Of a stretch of 55,211 nt of DNA, positions 15,510 to 25,625 are shown piece after piece (the first letter of the stretch is position 1; each line of letters opens with the position of its first letter). Origin of the DNA: a virus; IMG/VR virus record IMGVR_UViG_3300036859_000142, positions 1 through 55,211 of that record; one strand, given 5' to 3'. The notes under the pieces are model-generated. The model was not told the origin of the DNA. It did not search any database and saw only the letters and a list, made by a program, of their open reading frames with translations. A program made the position numbers and the translations under genes.

Positions 15510-15998
15510 ATGTCTGATGTGACCGGCACCTATTACGCAGGCGAAGCCTTTATCGGCTACGGCGCCGAGCTGCTTGTGGGACAGGCGACCGGGTCGCCTG
15601 AACTCTTTGTCGCGATGGCGGACATCGCGTTGATCACGCCCGGCGATTGGACCACGGGCGTTCTGGAAAAGACGCATCTGCGTAGCCCGGATCGGCATCG
15701 GGAAAAACTCGCGACGTTGCGGGACAGCGGGCCGTTTCAGATCCAGGGCAACTATCGCCCTGGGCACGGCGAGCACAAGAGCGCTGGTGGCGACGGGTTC
15801 ACGGCGACACGCAATCTGGTCGTGTTGTGGCGGGATGTGATCGAGAACAACTTCAAGATCAACCTGCCTGTGTCGCCGCAGATTGTGCTGTCGTTTCGCG
15901 GGGTGATCACGAAGTACCAGGTCGGCGCGCTCGGCGTCGATGTGAAGTGCGACTTCACGGCCGAGATCACGCCACTCCAGGGCTTCACACTTCCATAG
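15510..15998 (+). CDS. Major tail tube protein
   Basis: ATG 15510 follows GAGGAGTAA with good spacing. The 162-residue protein is beta-rich (YYAGEAFIGYGAELLVGQ, LFVAMADIALITPGDWTTG, SGPFQIQGNYRPGH, VVLWRDVIENNF, DVKCDFTAEITPLQGF) in the pattern of siphophage tail tube subunits, which stack as hexameric rings. It is directly followed by the frameshifted chaperone gene pair, which is diagnostic of this position. Confidence 0.85.
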   Translation: MSDVTGTYYAGEAFIGYGAELLVGQATGSPELFVAMADIALITPGDWTTGVLEKTHLRSPDRHREKLATLRDSGPFQIQGNYRPGHGEHKSAGGDGFTATRNLVVLWRDVIENNFKINLPVSPQIVLSFRGVITKYQVGALGVDVKCDFTAEITPLQGFTLP

Positions 15999-16005
15999 GT
16001 GACAC

Positions 16006-16419
16006 ATGGCGAATCCAGAACGTGGGGAAGTGGGCTTGACCGCCACACGCACGGTGGACGGTCAGCCCCAGACGAAAGAGTACACGCTGAAGATGAGCAC
16101 CAATGCGGCTGTGGCGCTGCAGCGCAAGTGCAAAAAGCCGATGTCGGAGATCGTGGCGCATGTCGAGAAGATGGACTTTGAAGCCATTCGCGACATCGCG
16201 TTCATGTTGCTCCAGAAACATCACGCGGACGAAATCAAGACACAGGAGCAGGCGGGTGATGTGCTGGACGATCTCGGCAGCATCGGGAAGTTCTTCGATG
16301 CGTTCCGACAACTAATGGAAGTTAACCAGCCACCACAGGGGGAGGGTAGCGCAAACCCTCTGGTCACTCAGACACCGACTGGCGACAGCTCTATATCGAA
16401 GCCCGTCGCAGTGAACTGA
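16006..16419 (+). CDS. Tail assembly chaperone, G-like short form
   Basis: The 137-residue protein starts eight bases after the tail tube gene. It begins NPERGEVGLTATRTVDGQPQ and has helices around VALQRKCKKPMSEIVAHVEK and IRDIAFMLLQKHHADE. Such proteins bind the tape measure during tail assembly. In the zero frame it ends TGA 16417-16419. A slippery heptamer near its 3' end allows a -1 shift to the longer form. Confidence 0.85.
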   Translation: MANPERGEVGLTATRTVDGQPQTKEYTLKMSTNAAVALQRKCKKPMSEIVAHVEKMDFEAIRDIAFMLLQKHHADEIKTQEQAGDVLDDLGSIGKFFDAFRQLMEVNQPPQGEGSANPLVTQTPTGDSSISKPVAVN

Positions 16420-16703
16420 GGCCGGATGAGTTCTGGGATATGTCGCCGTGTGAGTTGTATCGAGAAATCGAAGTCGCGCGGCGTGTGCGCATCGATCGAT
16501 TCAACGATCAAATCATGCTGGCGTGGCGCATGGAGCAAATCCGTGTCCTGACGCAGAACCAGCATCGGCTCCCAGATCCGCGCACATTACTGATGCATCA
16601 GCAGCCACGCCGCCAGTCTGTTGATGAACAACGCACCGTGCTGCACCAATTGGCCGAGCAGTACGGCCTGACGCTCCAGATGAAGAAGAGGGATATGCAC
16701 TAA
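16006..16703 (+). CDS. Tail assembly chaperone, GT-like -1 frameshift product
   Basis: Ribosomes that slip -1 at 16353-16359 continue in a frame open from 16350 to TAA 16701-16703. The added part reads SGHSDTDWRQLYIEARRSEL, then FWDMSPCELYREIEV, FNDQIMLAWRMEQIR and RTLLM, a typical T-domain of tail chaperones. The internal ATG at 16440 would cut off the WRQLYIEARR segment, so it is less likely as a start. Fusion length is about 231 residues. The tape measure starts immediately after. Confidence 0.85.
16353..16359 (+). promoter_or_regulatory. -1 ribosomal frameshift site AAACCCT
   Basis: The heptamer fits X XXY YYZ with zero-frame reading A-AAC-CCT. After slipping, the tRNAs re-pair as AAA-CCC. 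It is inside the overlap of the two chaperone frames, at the place conserved in lambda-like G/GT genes. Confidence 0.85.
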
Positions 16704-19700
16704 GTGGCGTCCATCGTCGTTGGTACCCTGCGGGCGCTGCTCACCGCAGACACTGCCCAATTTGAAGCGGGGATCCGGAAGGCCACGAGTGGCCTGCAGG
16801 CCTTCTCGCGCGATTGGGGGCGTGTCGGTCAGCAGATGAGCACGATCGGCCGCTCGATGACCGCCGCGGTCACGCTGCCGATTGTGGGCGCTGGCGTCGC
16901 GGCGACGAAGTTGGCGATGGATTTTGAGTCGTCCTTCGCGGGGGTCCGCAAGACGGTGAATGCGACGGAAGTCGAATTCAAGCAGATGTCGAAGGCCTTC
17001 CGCGACCTCGCGAAGACGATCCCGGTTAACGTCAACGAACTGAACCGGCTTGGCGAGGCCGCCGGCGCCCTGGGCATTCCCAAGAAAGAAATCGTCGACT
17101 TCGCGCGTGTCATGGCCCTGCTCGGCCAGACGACCAACGTAACTGCCGATCAAGCCGCTGAAAGCATCGCCAAGATCCAGAACATCTTCGGGGCGGCTGG
17201 GCAAGACACCGACCGGTTTGCGTCCACGCTGGTCGCCCTCGGGAACGATGGGGCATCGACCGAGGCGCAGATCCTGGAGATGGCCACGCGCATTGCGGGC
17301 GCGGGGAACGTCATCGGCCTAAGACAAGGCCAGGTACTCGGGTTCGCCAGTGCATTGTCGAGCGTGGGCCTTGAGGCGGAAGCCGGCGGCACGGCGATCT
17401 CTCGCGTCTTTATCGACATTGCGTCCTCGGTCAGCAAGGGCGGCGATCAGCTGACGAATTTCTCGCACGTCGCTGGCTTGTCCACGGCGGAATTCTCGAA
17501 GATGTTCAAGACGGACGCTGCTGGGGCCGTCACCGCGTTCATTGAGGGACTCGGTCGCATCAAGACCTCTGGCGGGGACGTCATCGGCACACTCTCCACG
17601 CTCGGGATCGAAGAAGTCCGGCTGCGGGATACGTTGCTGCGCGCATCCGGCGCGGGCGATCTCTTACGGACCTCGCTGGAATTGCAGGGCAAGGCGTGGC
17701 GAGACAACTCCGCGCTCACCGAAGAAGCGCGTAAGCGATTCGAAACGACCGAGTCGCAGCTCACGTTGCTCTGGAATCGATTGAAGGACGTCGGGATCAC
17801 GCTGGGGAATGCCCTCCTGCCGCTCATCCAAGCCGCGGTTGAGGCCATGAATACCTTCGTCCCAGTCCTGGAGCGGGCCGCCCAACTCTTTGGCGAGTTA
17901 CCGGTGCCCGTGCAGGCGGTGGTCGTGGGTTTCGGTCTGCTGCTGGCCGCGGTCGGTCCTGTCCTGTTTGTGATGGGGCAAATGATTACGGCCGCGACCA
18001 CCGTCGCCGCGCTGTTCTCCGGGCCAGCCGCCGTGGGCATGGGCACGCTGGCACTCGCGGCGCGCGGTCTGACGTTGGCGCTTGGGCCTGTCGCGATTGC
18101 GATCGGAGCGATCTGGACCGCCTGGCAGATTGGCAATATCGAAGGGGTCAAAAACACGATCGCGGAATGGACGCTGCGCCTGCAGGGCTACACCAAGGAA
18201 GCGGCCCATGCCGCGGTGGCTGGACATGCCGCCGCAGTGGCCGCCGTGGCTCATGGCACGGCCACCAAAGACGCGCTCGCGCCGATGGCGAGCCATGCCA
18301 CGGCCATCAAGGCGTCGACCGCCGGAGCGTTGGGACTCATCGAGCCGGTGAAAAAACTGACGGCCGCGCAACGGGCGGACTTTGCCGCGGTGATGCACAA
18401 CGTCGAGGCGCAGATGCAGCTCGCGAAGCAATATGCCGCGACGCAACTCGCTTGGCGCAAGTTGGCGACGGAGATGAGCGATCAGACCATGAAGGATCTG
18501 ACGTCTCGAATCGAAGCGATCCAGAAAGCGCAGTTAGAAGCCATCGTCGACACGATGAAGGTTCGTCAATCAAGCGCGAAGATCCAGAAGGACATTGATT
18601 TCGATGTGGCCCAGTCCGCGATCGACGCCGCCAAGAAGCATGGCGCCGCCTGGCAGACCGTGTACCGGATGGAAACGGATCTGTCCAAAGCACGACTCGC
18701 TGCAGCGGTTGACGATGCGAATCGGCAGTTCCAGGCAGAGACGGCGCTGATCGATCGGACGACCCAGATCGGACGCGACCAATACGCGGCCTATGCGGAG
18801 GAACATCGTCTGCGCGTCGATCAGATGGTGGGCGATTGGCGCACTGGCGAAGAGGCCAAGATCGAGGCCTTACGTCACACCCACGACATCTGGGTACGGA
18901 CGTGGGACAGCCTGCGCGAACTGCAAGCCGGAATTGTCCAGTCAGTCACCGACGGATTCGCCAGCATCATTATGGGTGCCACGAGCTTTAAGGACGCCAT
19001 GCTGAACATCTGGCGATCGATTCAGCAGGGCATTGCGAAGATTCTCAGTGACATTCTGAGCGACTACATTGGGCGCTTCATCAAAGGGTTACTCGGGGCC
19101 TCGTCCTGGCTCGGCGGGAGCGGTGGGATCACCGGGCAACTCGGCGGGTCTGTCGCCGGCATGATCGGTCTTGGTGGCGCTGGGACAGGCGCCGCGGCTG
19201 GTGTGGCAGGCGTGGAAGCGGGCGTCTTGGGTGGGGTCGGCGGCGGTGCGGCGGCTGGCGGCGGTGCGGCTGGAACGGCCGGGGCTGTCGGCACGGGGAT
19301 CGGCGTGGGATCGACGATCGCGCTGACTGGGGGCATTGCGGCGGGTGCCCTGCTCGCGTGGGGCATCTGGAAGAAAGGATTATTCCGCGGCGGTGAAGAG
19401 AGCCTGAAAGTGAATCCGGCCCGCGATGTATTTCTGCAGCAGTTCGGCGGCGCGGGTACCGGGCCGGACTCTGGATTCAGGCACCTGGCCGATCAGTTGT
19501 TTGGGCTGGACAAGAACGAAGCGCTCTTCAAAGCCTTGACCGACGCAAGCTCCATGAAGGAGTTCGATGCGGCCGTCGCCGCGATCGCGACCCGTCTAGA
19601 CGAGGCCGCTGCTGCCGCCAAGGACCTCGGGGATCAGGCGGGGGACGCGGCCGGAACTGCGCGTTGGGGATTCAATGAGGCGCGAGACGCCATCAGCAAG

Positions 19701-20453
19701 CTCCATGACGCTGCGGCGGATCCCAAGGCGATCCATGACCTGACGAATCAGTTGGATGCAGCGGCACGGGCTGGTGTCACCGACTTTGGGTTCATGACGG
19801 TCGCGATCGCCAGGGCCATGAAGGAGGCCGGCGCGCATGTCTCCGACATGCGCGATCTCATCGCCAAGCCGATTGATATTCAAGTCCGTTGGGCGGTGGA
19901 GAACCTGCCGAATCTGCCATCACCGAGTGGCGGTGGCGCCGCGAGCCAGGGCGACATTGAAAAGTTCCTCCGCGAGAACACGAATCCGGACGGCTCCACT
20001 GACATCCACCGTCTGAAGCAAGCGTTTGGGAACATCCCTGGTCGCCATTTCGGCGGAATGATCACGGCGCACGAAGGCATGTACGTCGGTGGCGTTGGCA
20101 CCGGCGAGCGGATGATCAAAGCCTTAGTCGGCGAAGGCGTCTTGAGTAAATGGGCCACGTCCATGTTGGGCGGCAAGGCGGGCATTGATGCGATGAACGC
20201 CGGCCGGTGGGGAGAGGTGTCATGGCCGTCCAGCAGTCCGAGCTTGGGCGCATCGGTCGCGACAACGAAGGCTGTCGCCGCCGGCGGCGGTGGCAGCCTC
20301 ACCGTGAACATTCAGCCTGGCGCGATCGCCATTACGAGCAGCGGGAATCCTGAGCAAGACGCACGGCGTCTTATGCCTGCCCTGGTCACGGAAATTCGTC
20401 GGAACTTCAGCGGCACGCGGTCAGACCTCCAGACGGCGCTGGGAATTGCCTGA
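16704..20453 (+). CDS. Tape measure protein
   Basis: GTG 16704 directly follows the chaperone TAA. The 1249-residue protein is typical: N-terminal VVGTLRALLTADTAQFEAGIR, the TP901-type core (LNRLGEAAGALGIPKKEIVDF, ADQAAESIAKIQNIF), hydrophobic membrane-like segments near residues 400-480 (VVVGFGLLLAAVGPVLFVMG), long Ala-rich helices, a Gly/Ala-rich stretch about 820-900, and a C-terminal domain. Tape measures set tail length and help DNA entry; this length would fit a tail of very roughly 180 nm by the usual relation. ATGA joins the next gene. Confidence 0.92.
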   Translation: MASIVVGTLRALLTADTAQFEAGIRKATSGLQAFSRDWGRVGQQMSTIGRSMTAAVTLPIVGAGVAATKLAMDFESSFAGVRKTVNATEVEFKQMSKAFRDLAKTIPVNVNELNRLGEAAGALGIPKKEIVDFARVMALLGQTTNVTADQAAESIAKIQNIFGAAGQDTDRFASTLVALGNDGASTEAQILEMATRIAGAGNVIGLRQGQVLGFASALSSVGLEAEAGGTAISRVFIDIASSVSKGGDQLTNFSHVAGLSTAEFSKMFKTDAAGAVTAFIEGLGRIKTSGGDVIGTLSTLGIEEVRLRDTLLRASGAGDLLRTSLELQGKAWRDNSALTEEARKRFETTESQLTLLWNRLKDVGITLGNALLPLIQAAVEAMNTFVPVLERAAQLFGELPVPVQAVVVGFGLLLAAVGPVLFVMGQMITAATTVAALFSGPAAVGMGTLALAARGLTLALGPVAIAIGAIWTAWQIGNIEGVKNTIAEWTLRLQGYTKEAAHAAVAGHAAAVAAVAHGTATKDALAPMASHATAIKASTAGALGLIEPVKKLTAAQRADFAAVMHNVEAQMQLAKQYAATQLAWRKLATEMSDQTMKDLTSRIEAIQKAQLEAIVDTMKVRQSSAKIQKDIDFDVAQSAIDAAKKHGAAWQTVYRMETDLSKARLAAAVDDANRQFQAETALIDRTTQIGRDQYAAYAEEHRLRVDQMVGDWRTGEEAKIEALRHTHDIWVRTWDSLRELQAGIVQSVTDGFASIIMGATSFKDAMLNIWRSIQQGIAKILSDILSDYIGRFIKGLLGASSWLGGSGGITGQLGGSVAGMIGLGGAGTGAAAGVAGVEAGVLGGVGGGAAAGGGAAGTAGAVGTGIGVGSTIALTGGIAAGALLAWGIWKKGLFRGGEESLKVNPARDVFLQQFGGAGTGPDSGFRHLADQLFGLDKNEALFKALTDASSMKEFDAAVAAIATRLDEAAAAAKDLGDQAGDAAGTARWGFNEARDAISKLHDAAADPKAIHDLTNQLDAAARAGVTDFGFMTVAIARAMKEAGAHVSDMRDLIAKPIDIQVRWAVENLPNLPSPSGGGAASQGDIEKFLRENTNPDGSTDIHRLKQAFGNIPGRHFGGMITAHEGMYVGGVGTGERMIKALVGEGVLSKWATSMLGGKAGIDAMNAGRWGEVSWPSSSPSLGASVATTKAVAAGGGGSLTVNIQPGAIAITSSGNPEQDARRLMPALVTEIRRNFSGTRSDLQTALGIA

Positions 20454-21238
20454 TGCCAGGCCCGCTCTACGGCACGCCGGTCGATAACGTCACCGCTGTT
20501 GCCACGCCCTCACTGACCACAGGGGCAGCGGATGCCGCCTTCCCGCTCACGAATATCGATGACCTTGATCCGGGGGTCGTCTTCAAAGGGACGAGCGGCA
20601 CGATCACGATCCGGTTCACGTTTGGCGTGGCGCAGCTCCTCGCCGCCATCGCCCTGATCAATCACAACCTACACGGCATGACCCTCACCGTCACCAATAA
20701 CGCGGGGATGGCCTCGCAGAACTTGGTGGTGCCTGCTGTTCCTGAAGATGGCCTCTCGAAAAACCCCTGGTTGGACTTGCGCGCGGTCTCGAGCACCACG
20801 GCCACGCAATGGAACATCGCGATCAGTGGTGCGGCATCGAATGTGGCGATTGGCGAGATCGTGTTGCTCTCGGCGCTACGGGAATTGAATATCCGGTGGG
20901 ACTATTCCTACAAGGAACTGCATCCGGCCGTGCAGCACCGCACCGAGTACGGGAAGCGCTTGCAGTACGGGCTGGGCGTGCGCACGCGGCTGTTCTCCGG
21001 CGAAGCGCTGCTCTATCAGGATCGCAATGCGATTCGCACGCTTCGCCGGGCGGCCAAGGGCACGCTCCTGCCCTGGCTGTTCATTCCCGACGAAGACGAG
21101 AACGACGCGCTTCTTGCGCAGTTTGCAGATGGGGATGACGGATCAGAAGAGTACCAGTGGGTCCATCCGGACCTATCAGGTGGGATCGTGGACATGCCGG
21201 TGGCGGTGGAGGAAGTCCAGTCCGGCCTGGCGCTCTGA
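20453..21238 (+). CDS. Distal tail/tail tip protein
   Basis: ATGA overlap with the tape measure. The 261-residue protein has an N-terminal jelly-roll-like half (NIDDLDPGVVFKGTSGTI, IRFTFGVAQLLAAIALINHN) and a C-terminal half with LNIRWDYSYKELHP, TRLFSGEALLYQDRNAIR and LLPWLFIPDEDENDALL. Position after the tape measure and before the hub is that of a distal tail protein. No closer family recognised. Confidence 0.65.
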   Translation: MPGPLYGTPVDNVTAVATPSLTTGAADAAFPLTNIDDLDPGVVFKGTSGTITIRFTFGVAQLLAAIALINHNLHGMTLTVTNNAGMASQNLVVPAVPEDGLSKNPWLDLRAVSSTTATQWNIAISGAASNVAIGEIVLLSALRELNIRWDYSYKELHPAVQHRTEYGKRLQYGLGVRTRLFSGEALLYQDRNAIRTLRRAAKGTLLPWLFIPDEDENDALLAQFADGDDGSEEYQWVHPDLSGGIVDMPVAVEEVQSGLAL

Positions 21239-22029
21239 TGCCGCTCGAATTTGTCTCCACACCGATAGTCATCGCACCGGCCGCAGGATCTGCGGGTATC
21301 ACCTTAACGCCGAGCGCAACGTTCTATACGAACTCTGGCTGGTCTACGGTCATTGCGTCGACATCTAACGCGATCGTCCTGGTAGGGGTCTACATCAGCG
21401 ACGGCCCGGCAAGCATGCAAGTAGACATCGGCACCGGTGGTGCCGGGTCCGAGGTCGTCGTGGGCACGGTCATGAAGACGAGCCCACAAGATCGCACGTA
21501 TTATTTTCCGATCCCGATCGACAACGTTGGGTCAGGCGTGCGCGTGGCGGCACGCATTCGTGGCGAGGCGGCGACGGCGGCGCGCGTACGAGTGGTCTAT
21601 TACGATGGCACTGGGTTGCCGGGGTTCACCGCGACGGTCAACGCGTGCCTTGTGCTCCCAGTCGTGACGCCAGGTGGCGCATTTGTTGACGTGCCTACGA
21701 ACGGTGTCTGGACGAATGGCGCGTGGACGACGCTGGTCGCATCGAGCTCTAATGCCTACGCAATTACAGGCATCGCAGCGTGGATGTCAAGCCTGTCGGT
21801 CGAGTACGAAGTCGATCTCGGCGTTGGTGGGGCTGGGTCGGAGGTGGTGATCGCGACGCATCGAGCGACACGCTTTGCGAGTACGCGTGGGGGTATTGAA
21901 CAAGGTCTGCTGAAACCTGCGTACGCGACCGTGGCGTCGAGCTCCAGAATTGCGGCGCGTGTCCGCCATGAACAGACGGGTGTGAACAACGCCCGCGTCT
22001 TCTTTTACGCCTATCAAATGCCGATATGA
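21238..22029 (+). CDS. Tail tip protein with two GGAGSE repeats
   Basis: ATG 21238 overlaps the previous TGA (TGATG). The 263-residue protein contains two copies of a beta-sandwich-like domain of about 120 residues. Each copy has a WSTVIAS or WTTLVAS strand, a GVYIS or GIAAWMSS strand, the core VDIGTGGAGSEVVVGT or VDLGVGGAGSEVVIAT, and a last VRVAARIR or SRIAARVR strand with a tyrosine-rich end. Two more copies occur at the N-terminus of the next protein. Probably surface-exposed at the tail tip. Confidence 0.65.
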   Translation: MPLEFVSTPIVIAPAAGSAGITLTPSATFYTNSGWSTVIASTSNAIVLVGVYISDGPASMQVDIGTGGAGSEVVVGTVMKTSPQDRTYYFPIPIDNVGSGVRVAARIRGEAATAARVRVVYYDGTGLPGFTATVNACLVLPVVTPGGAFVDVPTNGVWTNGAWTTLVASSSNAYAITGIAAWMSSLSVEYEVDLGVGGAGSEVVIATHRATRFASTRGGIEQGLLKPAYATVASSSRIAARVRHEQTGVNNARVFFYAYQMPI

Positions 22030-25000
22030 GCATCACGACCTCGTTGGTGCTCAAAGCGATTCCATCTGCCGCTGACGGTGTGTCTATCACGCCGAGCGGG
22101 ACGGCCTGGAACAACTCGTCGTGGGTAGAACTCTCGGCATCGACACCTGGCATCTGGTATCTCCGGAACGTCACGTTATTTGAGGCCACAAATACAGCTG
22201 ATGACCTTCATTTCGAGGCCGACATCGGCGTGGGCAGCGCTGGCAGTGAGGCGGTCGTCGGAACGTTGGCCGGTGCCAAGGAGCAGAACTGGACCCAGGG
22301 TTCCTTCTATGTTGAGTTCGGCATCCCGATACAGATCGCGGCCGGCGTCCGCGTCGCCATCCGGCTACGCAAGCAAGGCACGAGCACGCTGGCCTGGACT
22401 GCGTCCCTAGGCTATTACGAGGGCAGCATCGGATCTGATCAGGTCACCACGCTTCCACAGCAATGTTATCCGTCCGCCGCGGACCCTGTTTCGATCGTGT
22501 CCTCCACGAGTTGGACCTTCGGGAGCTGGACGGAGGTGGCACCCGCACTCGCAGCGGGTGTGCGGATCGTCGGCGTCTCGGTGTATCGGCCGACGATGGT
22601 GTCGAACGAGGACTTGGTCCTGGAGATCGGCATCGGTGGTGCTGGAAGCGAGACCGTGCTCACGCGCATCGTGTCTGGGCCTAAGGATCGCGTATTCGGC
22701 GAAACGCTGTTCTGCGTGCCGCACCGATTGGATGCAACGTCTCGTATCTCTGCGCGTCTGGCGACGCAGAACGCTGGCACGCTCACCGCAAAGGTCAAAC
22801 TGATCTACTACGGACCGCAGGTAGCAGCTGCTCCAAGCGCAGAGGGTCTCAACCATCAGGTCATCGAGTACACCGGCAACGGCGTGGTTGGGCGACTAAT
22901 CCTCACGGACTTTCCGCTCGACGTTGGGGCCGTGGCTGTCTGGATTTATCCCGTGCTGCCTGCCGGGGCCGGCACGGCCACGCCGCCCGTGGTGCGGACG
23001 TCGGCTGATGCGACGAACAGTTGGCTGGATGGTACGGCGGGGACGTCCGCGAATTTCATCACCAGCCTCACGGCCGATGGCTTCACGCTTGGCGCTGGTG
23101 ATGCGTTTGGAAAAGTCAACACATCCGGAACTAAGTACATCGCCATCGTATGTTCGGACATATCGGCGACAAACGACTTGATCAGAGTGGGTACCTATAC
23201 CGGGACCGGCGGAGACGATCGACTGATCGAGGTGGCTGGCGGGTACGCATGGCAACCGACCCACGTCTGGGTGCAAGGCATCTCGCAGGTGTATCGGTCC
23301 TCGGAGTTTGTCGGGGACTCCTCGGTTACCCTGCGGAATTCGGTGGCTGGCGCGAACATGATCCAGTCCTTTGCTGCGACGGGCTTTGTCGTGGGCACGT
23401 CGGTGAACGTCAACACCAACACCAACGCGTACGGGTATGTGGCGTTCAAGGCCAACGCAGCATTTCTGGCGACCGGCTTCGGGAGTTTCACGCTCCAAGG
23501 CACGGCGGTCGATGACGTTGTCTCGGGGTTGGGGTTCACGCCCGGGTTTCTTCTCGCCAAGGAGTACAGCGCCAGCGGGGTGTCCTATTACAAAAGCACG
23601 ACCTTCCCGAACAACGTCGCCGATGGCGGCGATGACTCGCAGGGATGGAACAGCGTCAACGATACCGGCGCAGCGGTCAAGGCGCTGATCTCCGGAGGGG
23701 CCATTCTCGGCGCGGTGGTGGCTCCAGCAGGCGCCACCGTCTACGGATGGGCGTGGTCAGCCACGGTCAGCCCCGATCCCCCCCCGAGCACCTCGGCGTG
23801 TGCCGGTGGCGGGACGGTGGCGTCAGGGACGAACCCGGCCGCCGGCACCTCACTGGCTACCGCCACGGCCATTCATAAGTGGCTGGAGTTCACCGTCGGC
23901 GCCACGACGTACCGCTTCTCGGACGTGGCGATCAACTGGACGGCGCACAAACAACCCAAGGTGCTGTCGTGGGGGCGTACGGCCAGAGGGCTGACGGACG
24001 GACGCGGCGGGATCGAAAGCGCCGCGATGACGATCCGGATCTCGGACGTGGATCGCGTGCTCCGTGGCTTGCATTCCACCAGCGTCATGTTGAACAAAGT
24101 CGTGACCGTCTACGCCGCAGACGAAGCGACGATCCGTGCAGCCGGCACCCCGTGGACCGTCTTCACCGGTGTGATCAGAGATTTTCGCCCTGAGTCCGAT
24201 CTCACATACCGCCTGGTGCTCGAGGATGCGCTCACGTTTGCCCTGTCAGCCTTTGCGCAAGAACGACTTGTGCCGTCGTATGTGGTGTCCAACCAGATCA
24301 GTGACCGGACGCCGGTTGACAAGGTGCTCGATACGCCCGTGCAACTCTGTTACGGCTCGCTCAGTGACGAAGACGAGGACGAACCGATTGGGACGGTGCT
24401 CGCCACCTATGTTCAAGGCATCACGGTCACGGGCGCGGAGGCGCTCGGGAACCTATATCACTTCCTCGTCTGCCTCGGGGCCTGTCATGACGTGCAGGCG
24501 GTGTTCCTCGCAGATCCCTTTAGTGGCGATCCCCCGACGACACGCGCGAAAGCCGGCGCCAGCGAATACGGGACCCGAATATTTGTCCCACATCAAGCGG
24601 GGTGGTTTGGCGCAGGTCAGTATTACGAGACGGACGAACCCAGACGTTTTACCAGTGTGTTCGTCCAGGAGGAACATCCCGGTGCGGATCTCGCGCGCAA
24701 CGGAAAAATACCGATGCTGGTCAATCCGTGCGGACGTGAAACGGTTGGCGATGCGACGGGGAACACGATCGACTCGCTGCCGTTGCAGTTCCTGCACTTC
24801 CTGAATAACGAAGTGGCGCAAAGCGCAACAGGCAACTGGCTCGCGATCAAGGCGCTCGGTGCGTACAGCTTGTTTGATACGGCGTCGTTTGCGGCTGTGA
24901 AGACCGCGAGCGAAGCCCGGATCGCGGGCGGCTATAAAGGCGCCTTCGTGCTCGGGCACAGCTTCAAACAGATCACCCTGCGCGACGCGATTGCGCAGTT

Positions 25001-25625
25001 CTGTCAAAGCGGCGACTTCGATTTAGGGATCAATCGGTTCGGCCAGGTGATGCTGACGATGCTCGATCGCACGAGCACGGCATCGGCGGCCACGCTGTTC
25101 ACGGATGCCCTGCACATTCTCAAGGACAGCTTCAGCATTGATCCCAAGGCCGATGAAGTCGAAAACAAGATCCGGTACGCCTACAAGCGGAACTACGTCC
25201 CAGCGTTGCAGCAAATCAACCCTGACACGGGCACGCGGCTCCCACGCGAACCGTTCGATGGTCCATGGTTAAGTGGCCTGCAATCCGTGGAGGATGCTAC
25301 CTCGATCAGTGACATCGGCGAGACACGCGAATCCCAATTACTCGAACTGGAAATGGTGCGCCAGGCGTTGACCGCTGACGATGTGGCGGCCCAGCGCCTG
25401 GCGATGCGGAAGAACGCATCTGGGCGTGCCGTGGCCACGTTTGACGTCACCGTGTCTGCGGGCGCTGGTGTGGAGCTCGGCGACATTGTCAAGGTGACGC
25501 ACTTTCAAGGCTTGGGCGCCAGCGGGTGGACCGCCAGACGCGTGCAAGTGCGACGGATCGAAGTCGATCTGGATCGACTCACGATTACGTTCACGTGTCG
25601 GGATGTCCACGATCTCCTCGCATGA
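22026..25625 (+). CDS. Tail hub/tip protein with repeat and beta-sandwich domains
   Basis: ATGA overlap start. The 1199-residue protein has two GVGSAGSE/GIGGAGSE repeats (about residues 1-265), a beta-sandwich region with VSGLGFTPGFLLAKEYSA (about 270-540), a Gly/Ser/Pro linker, and a C-terminal 650 residues that look like a siphophage hub: DRTPVDKVLDTPVQLCYGS, a helical middle, FKQITLRDAIAQFCQSGDF, and KNASGRAVATFDVTVSAG with LGDIVKVTHFQGLG. Hub proteins cap the tail tube and often contact the host. It joins the next gene by ATGA. Confidence 0.75.
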   Translation: MSITTSLVLKAIPSAADGVSITPSGTAWNNSSWVELSASTPGIWYLRNVTLFEATNTADDLHFEADIGVGSAGSEAVVGTLAGAKEQNWTQGSFYVEFGIPIQIAAGVRVAIRLRKQGTSTLAWTASLGYYEGSIGSDQVTTLPQQCYPSAADPVSIVSSTSWTFGSWTEVAPALAAGVRIVGVSVYRPTMVSNEDLVLEIGIGGAGSETVLTRIVSGPKDRVFGETLFCVPHRLDATSRISARLATQNAGTLTAKVKLIYYGPQVAAAPSAEGLNHQVIEYTGNGVVGRLILTDFPLDVGAVAVWIYPVLPAGAGTATPPVVRTSADATNSWLDGTAGTSANFITSLTADGFTLGAGDAFGKVNTSGTKYIAIVCSDISATNDLIRVGTYTGTGGDDRLIEVAGGYAWQPTHVWVQGISQVYRSSEFVGDSSVTLRNSVAGANMIQSFAATGFVVGTSVNVNTNTNAYGYVAFKANAAFLATGFGSFTLQGTAVDDVVSGLGFTPGFLLAKEYSASGVSYYKSTTFPNNVADGGDDSQGWNSVNDTGAAVKALISGGAILGAVVAPAGATVYGWAWSATVSPDPPPSTSACAGGGTVASGTNPAAGTSLATATAIHKWLEFTVGATTYRFSDVAINWTAHKQPKVLSWGRTARGLTDGRGGIESAAMTIRISDVDRVLRGLHSTSVMLNKVVTVYAADEATIRAAGTPWTVFTGVIRDFRPESDLTYRLVLEDALTFALSAFAQERLVPSYVVSNQISDRTPVDKVLDTPVQLCYGSLSDEDEDEPIGTVLATYVQGITVTGAEALGNLYHFLVCLGACHDVQAVFLADPFSGDPPTTRAKAGASEYGTRIFVPHQAGWFGAGQYYETDEPRRFTSVFVQEEHPGADLARNGKIPMLVNPCGRETVGDATGNTIDSLPLQFLHFLNNEVAQSATGNWLAIKALGAYSLFDTASFAAVKTASEARIAGGYKGAFVLGHSFKQITLRDAIAQFCQSGDFDLGINRFGQVMLTMLDRTSTASAATLFTDALHILKDSFSIDPKADEVENKIRYAYKRNYVPALQQINPDTGTRLPREPFDGPWLSGLQSVEDATSISDIGETRESQLLELEMVRQALTADDVAAQRLAMRKNASGRAVATFDVTVSAGAGVELGDIVKVTHFQGLGASGWTARRVQVRRIEVDLDRLTITFTCRDVHDLLA

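Noticed and set aside
16440-16703. Separate gene starting at ATG 16440
   Set aside because: The upstream frame carries WRQLYIEARRSEL, typical of tail chaperone T-domains, and a slippery heptamer is present, so the frame is better explained as a -1 extension.
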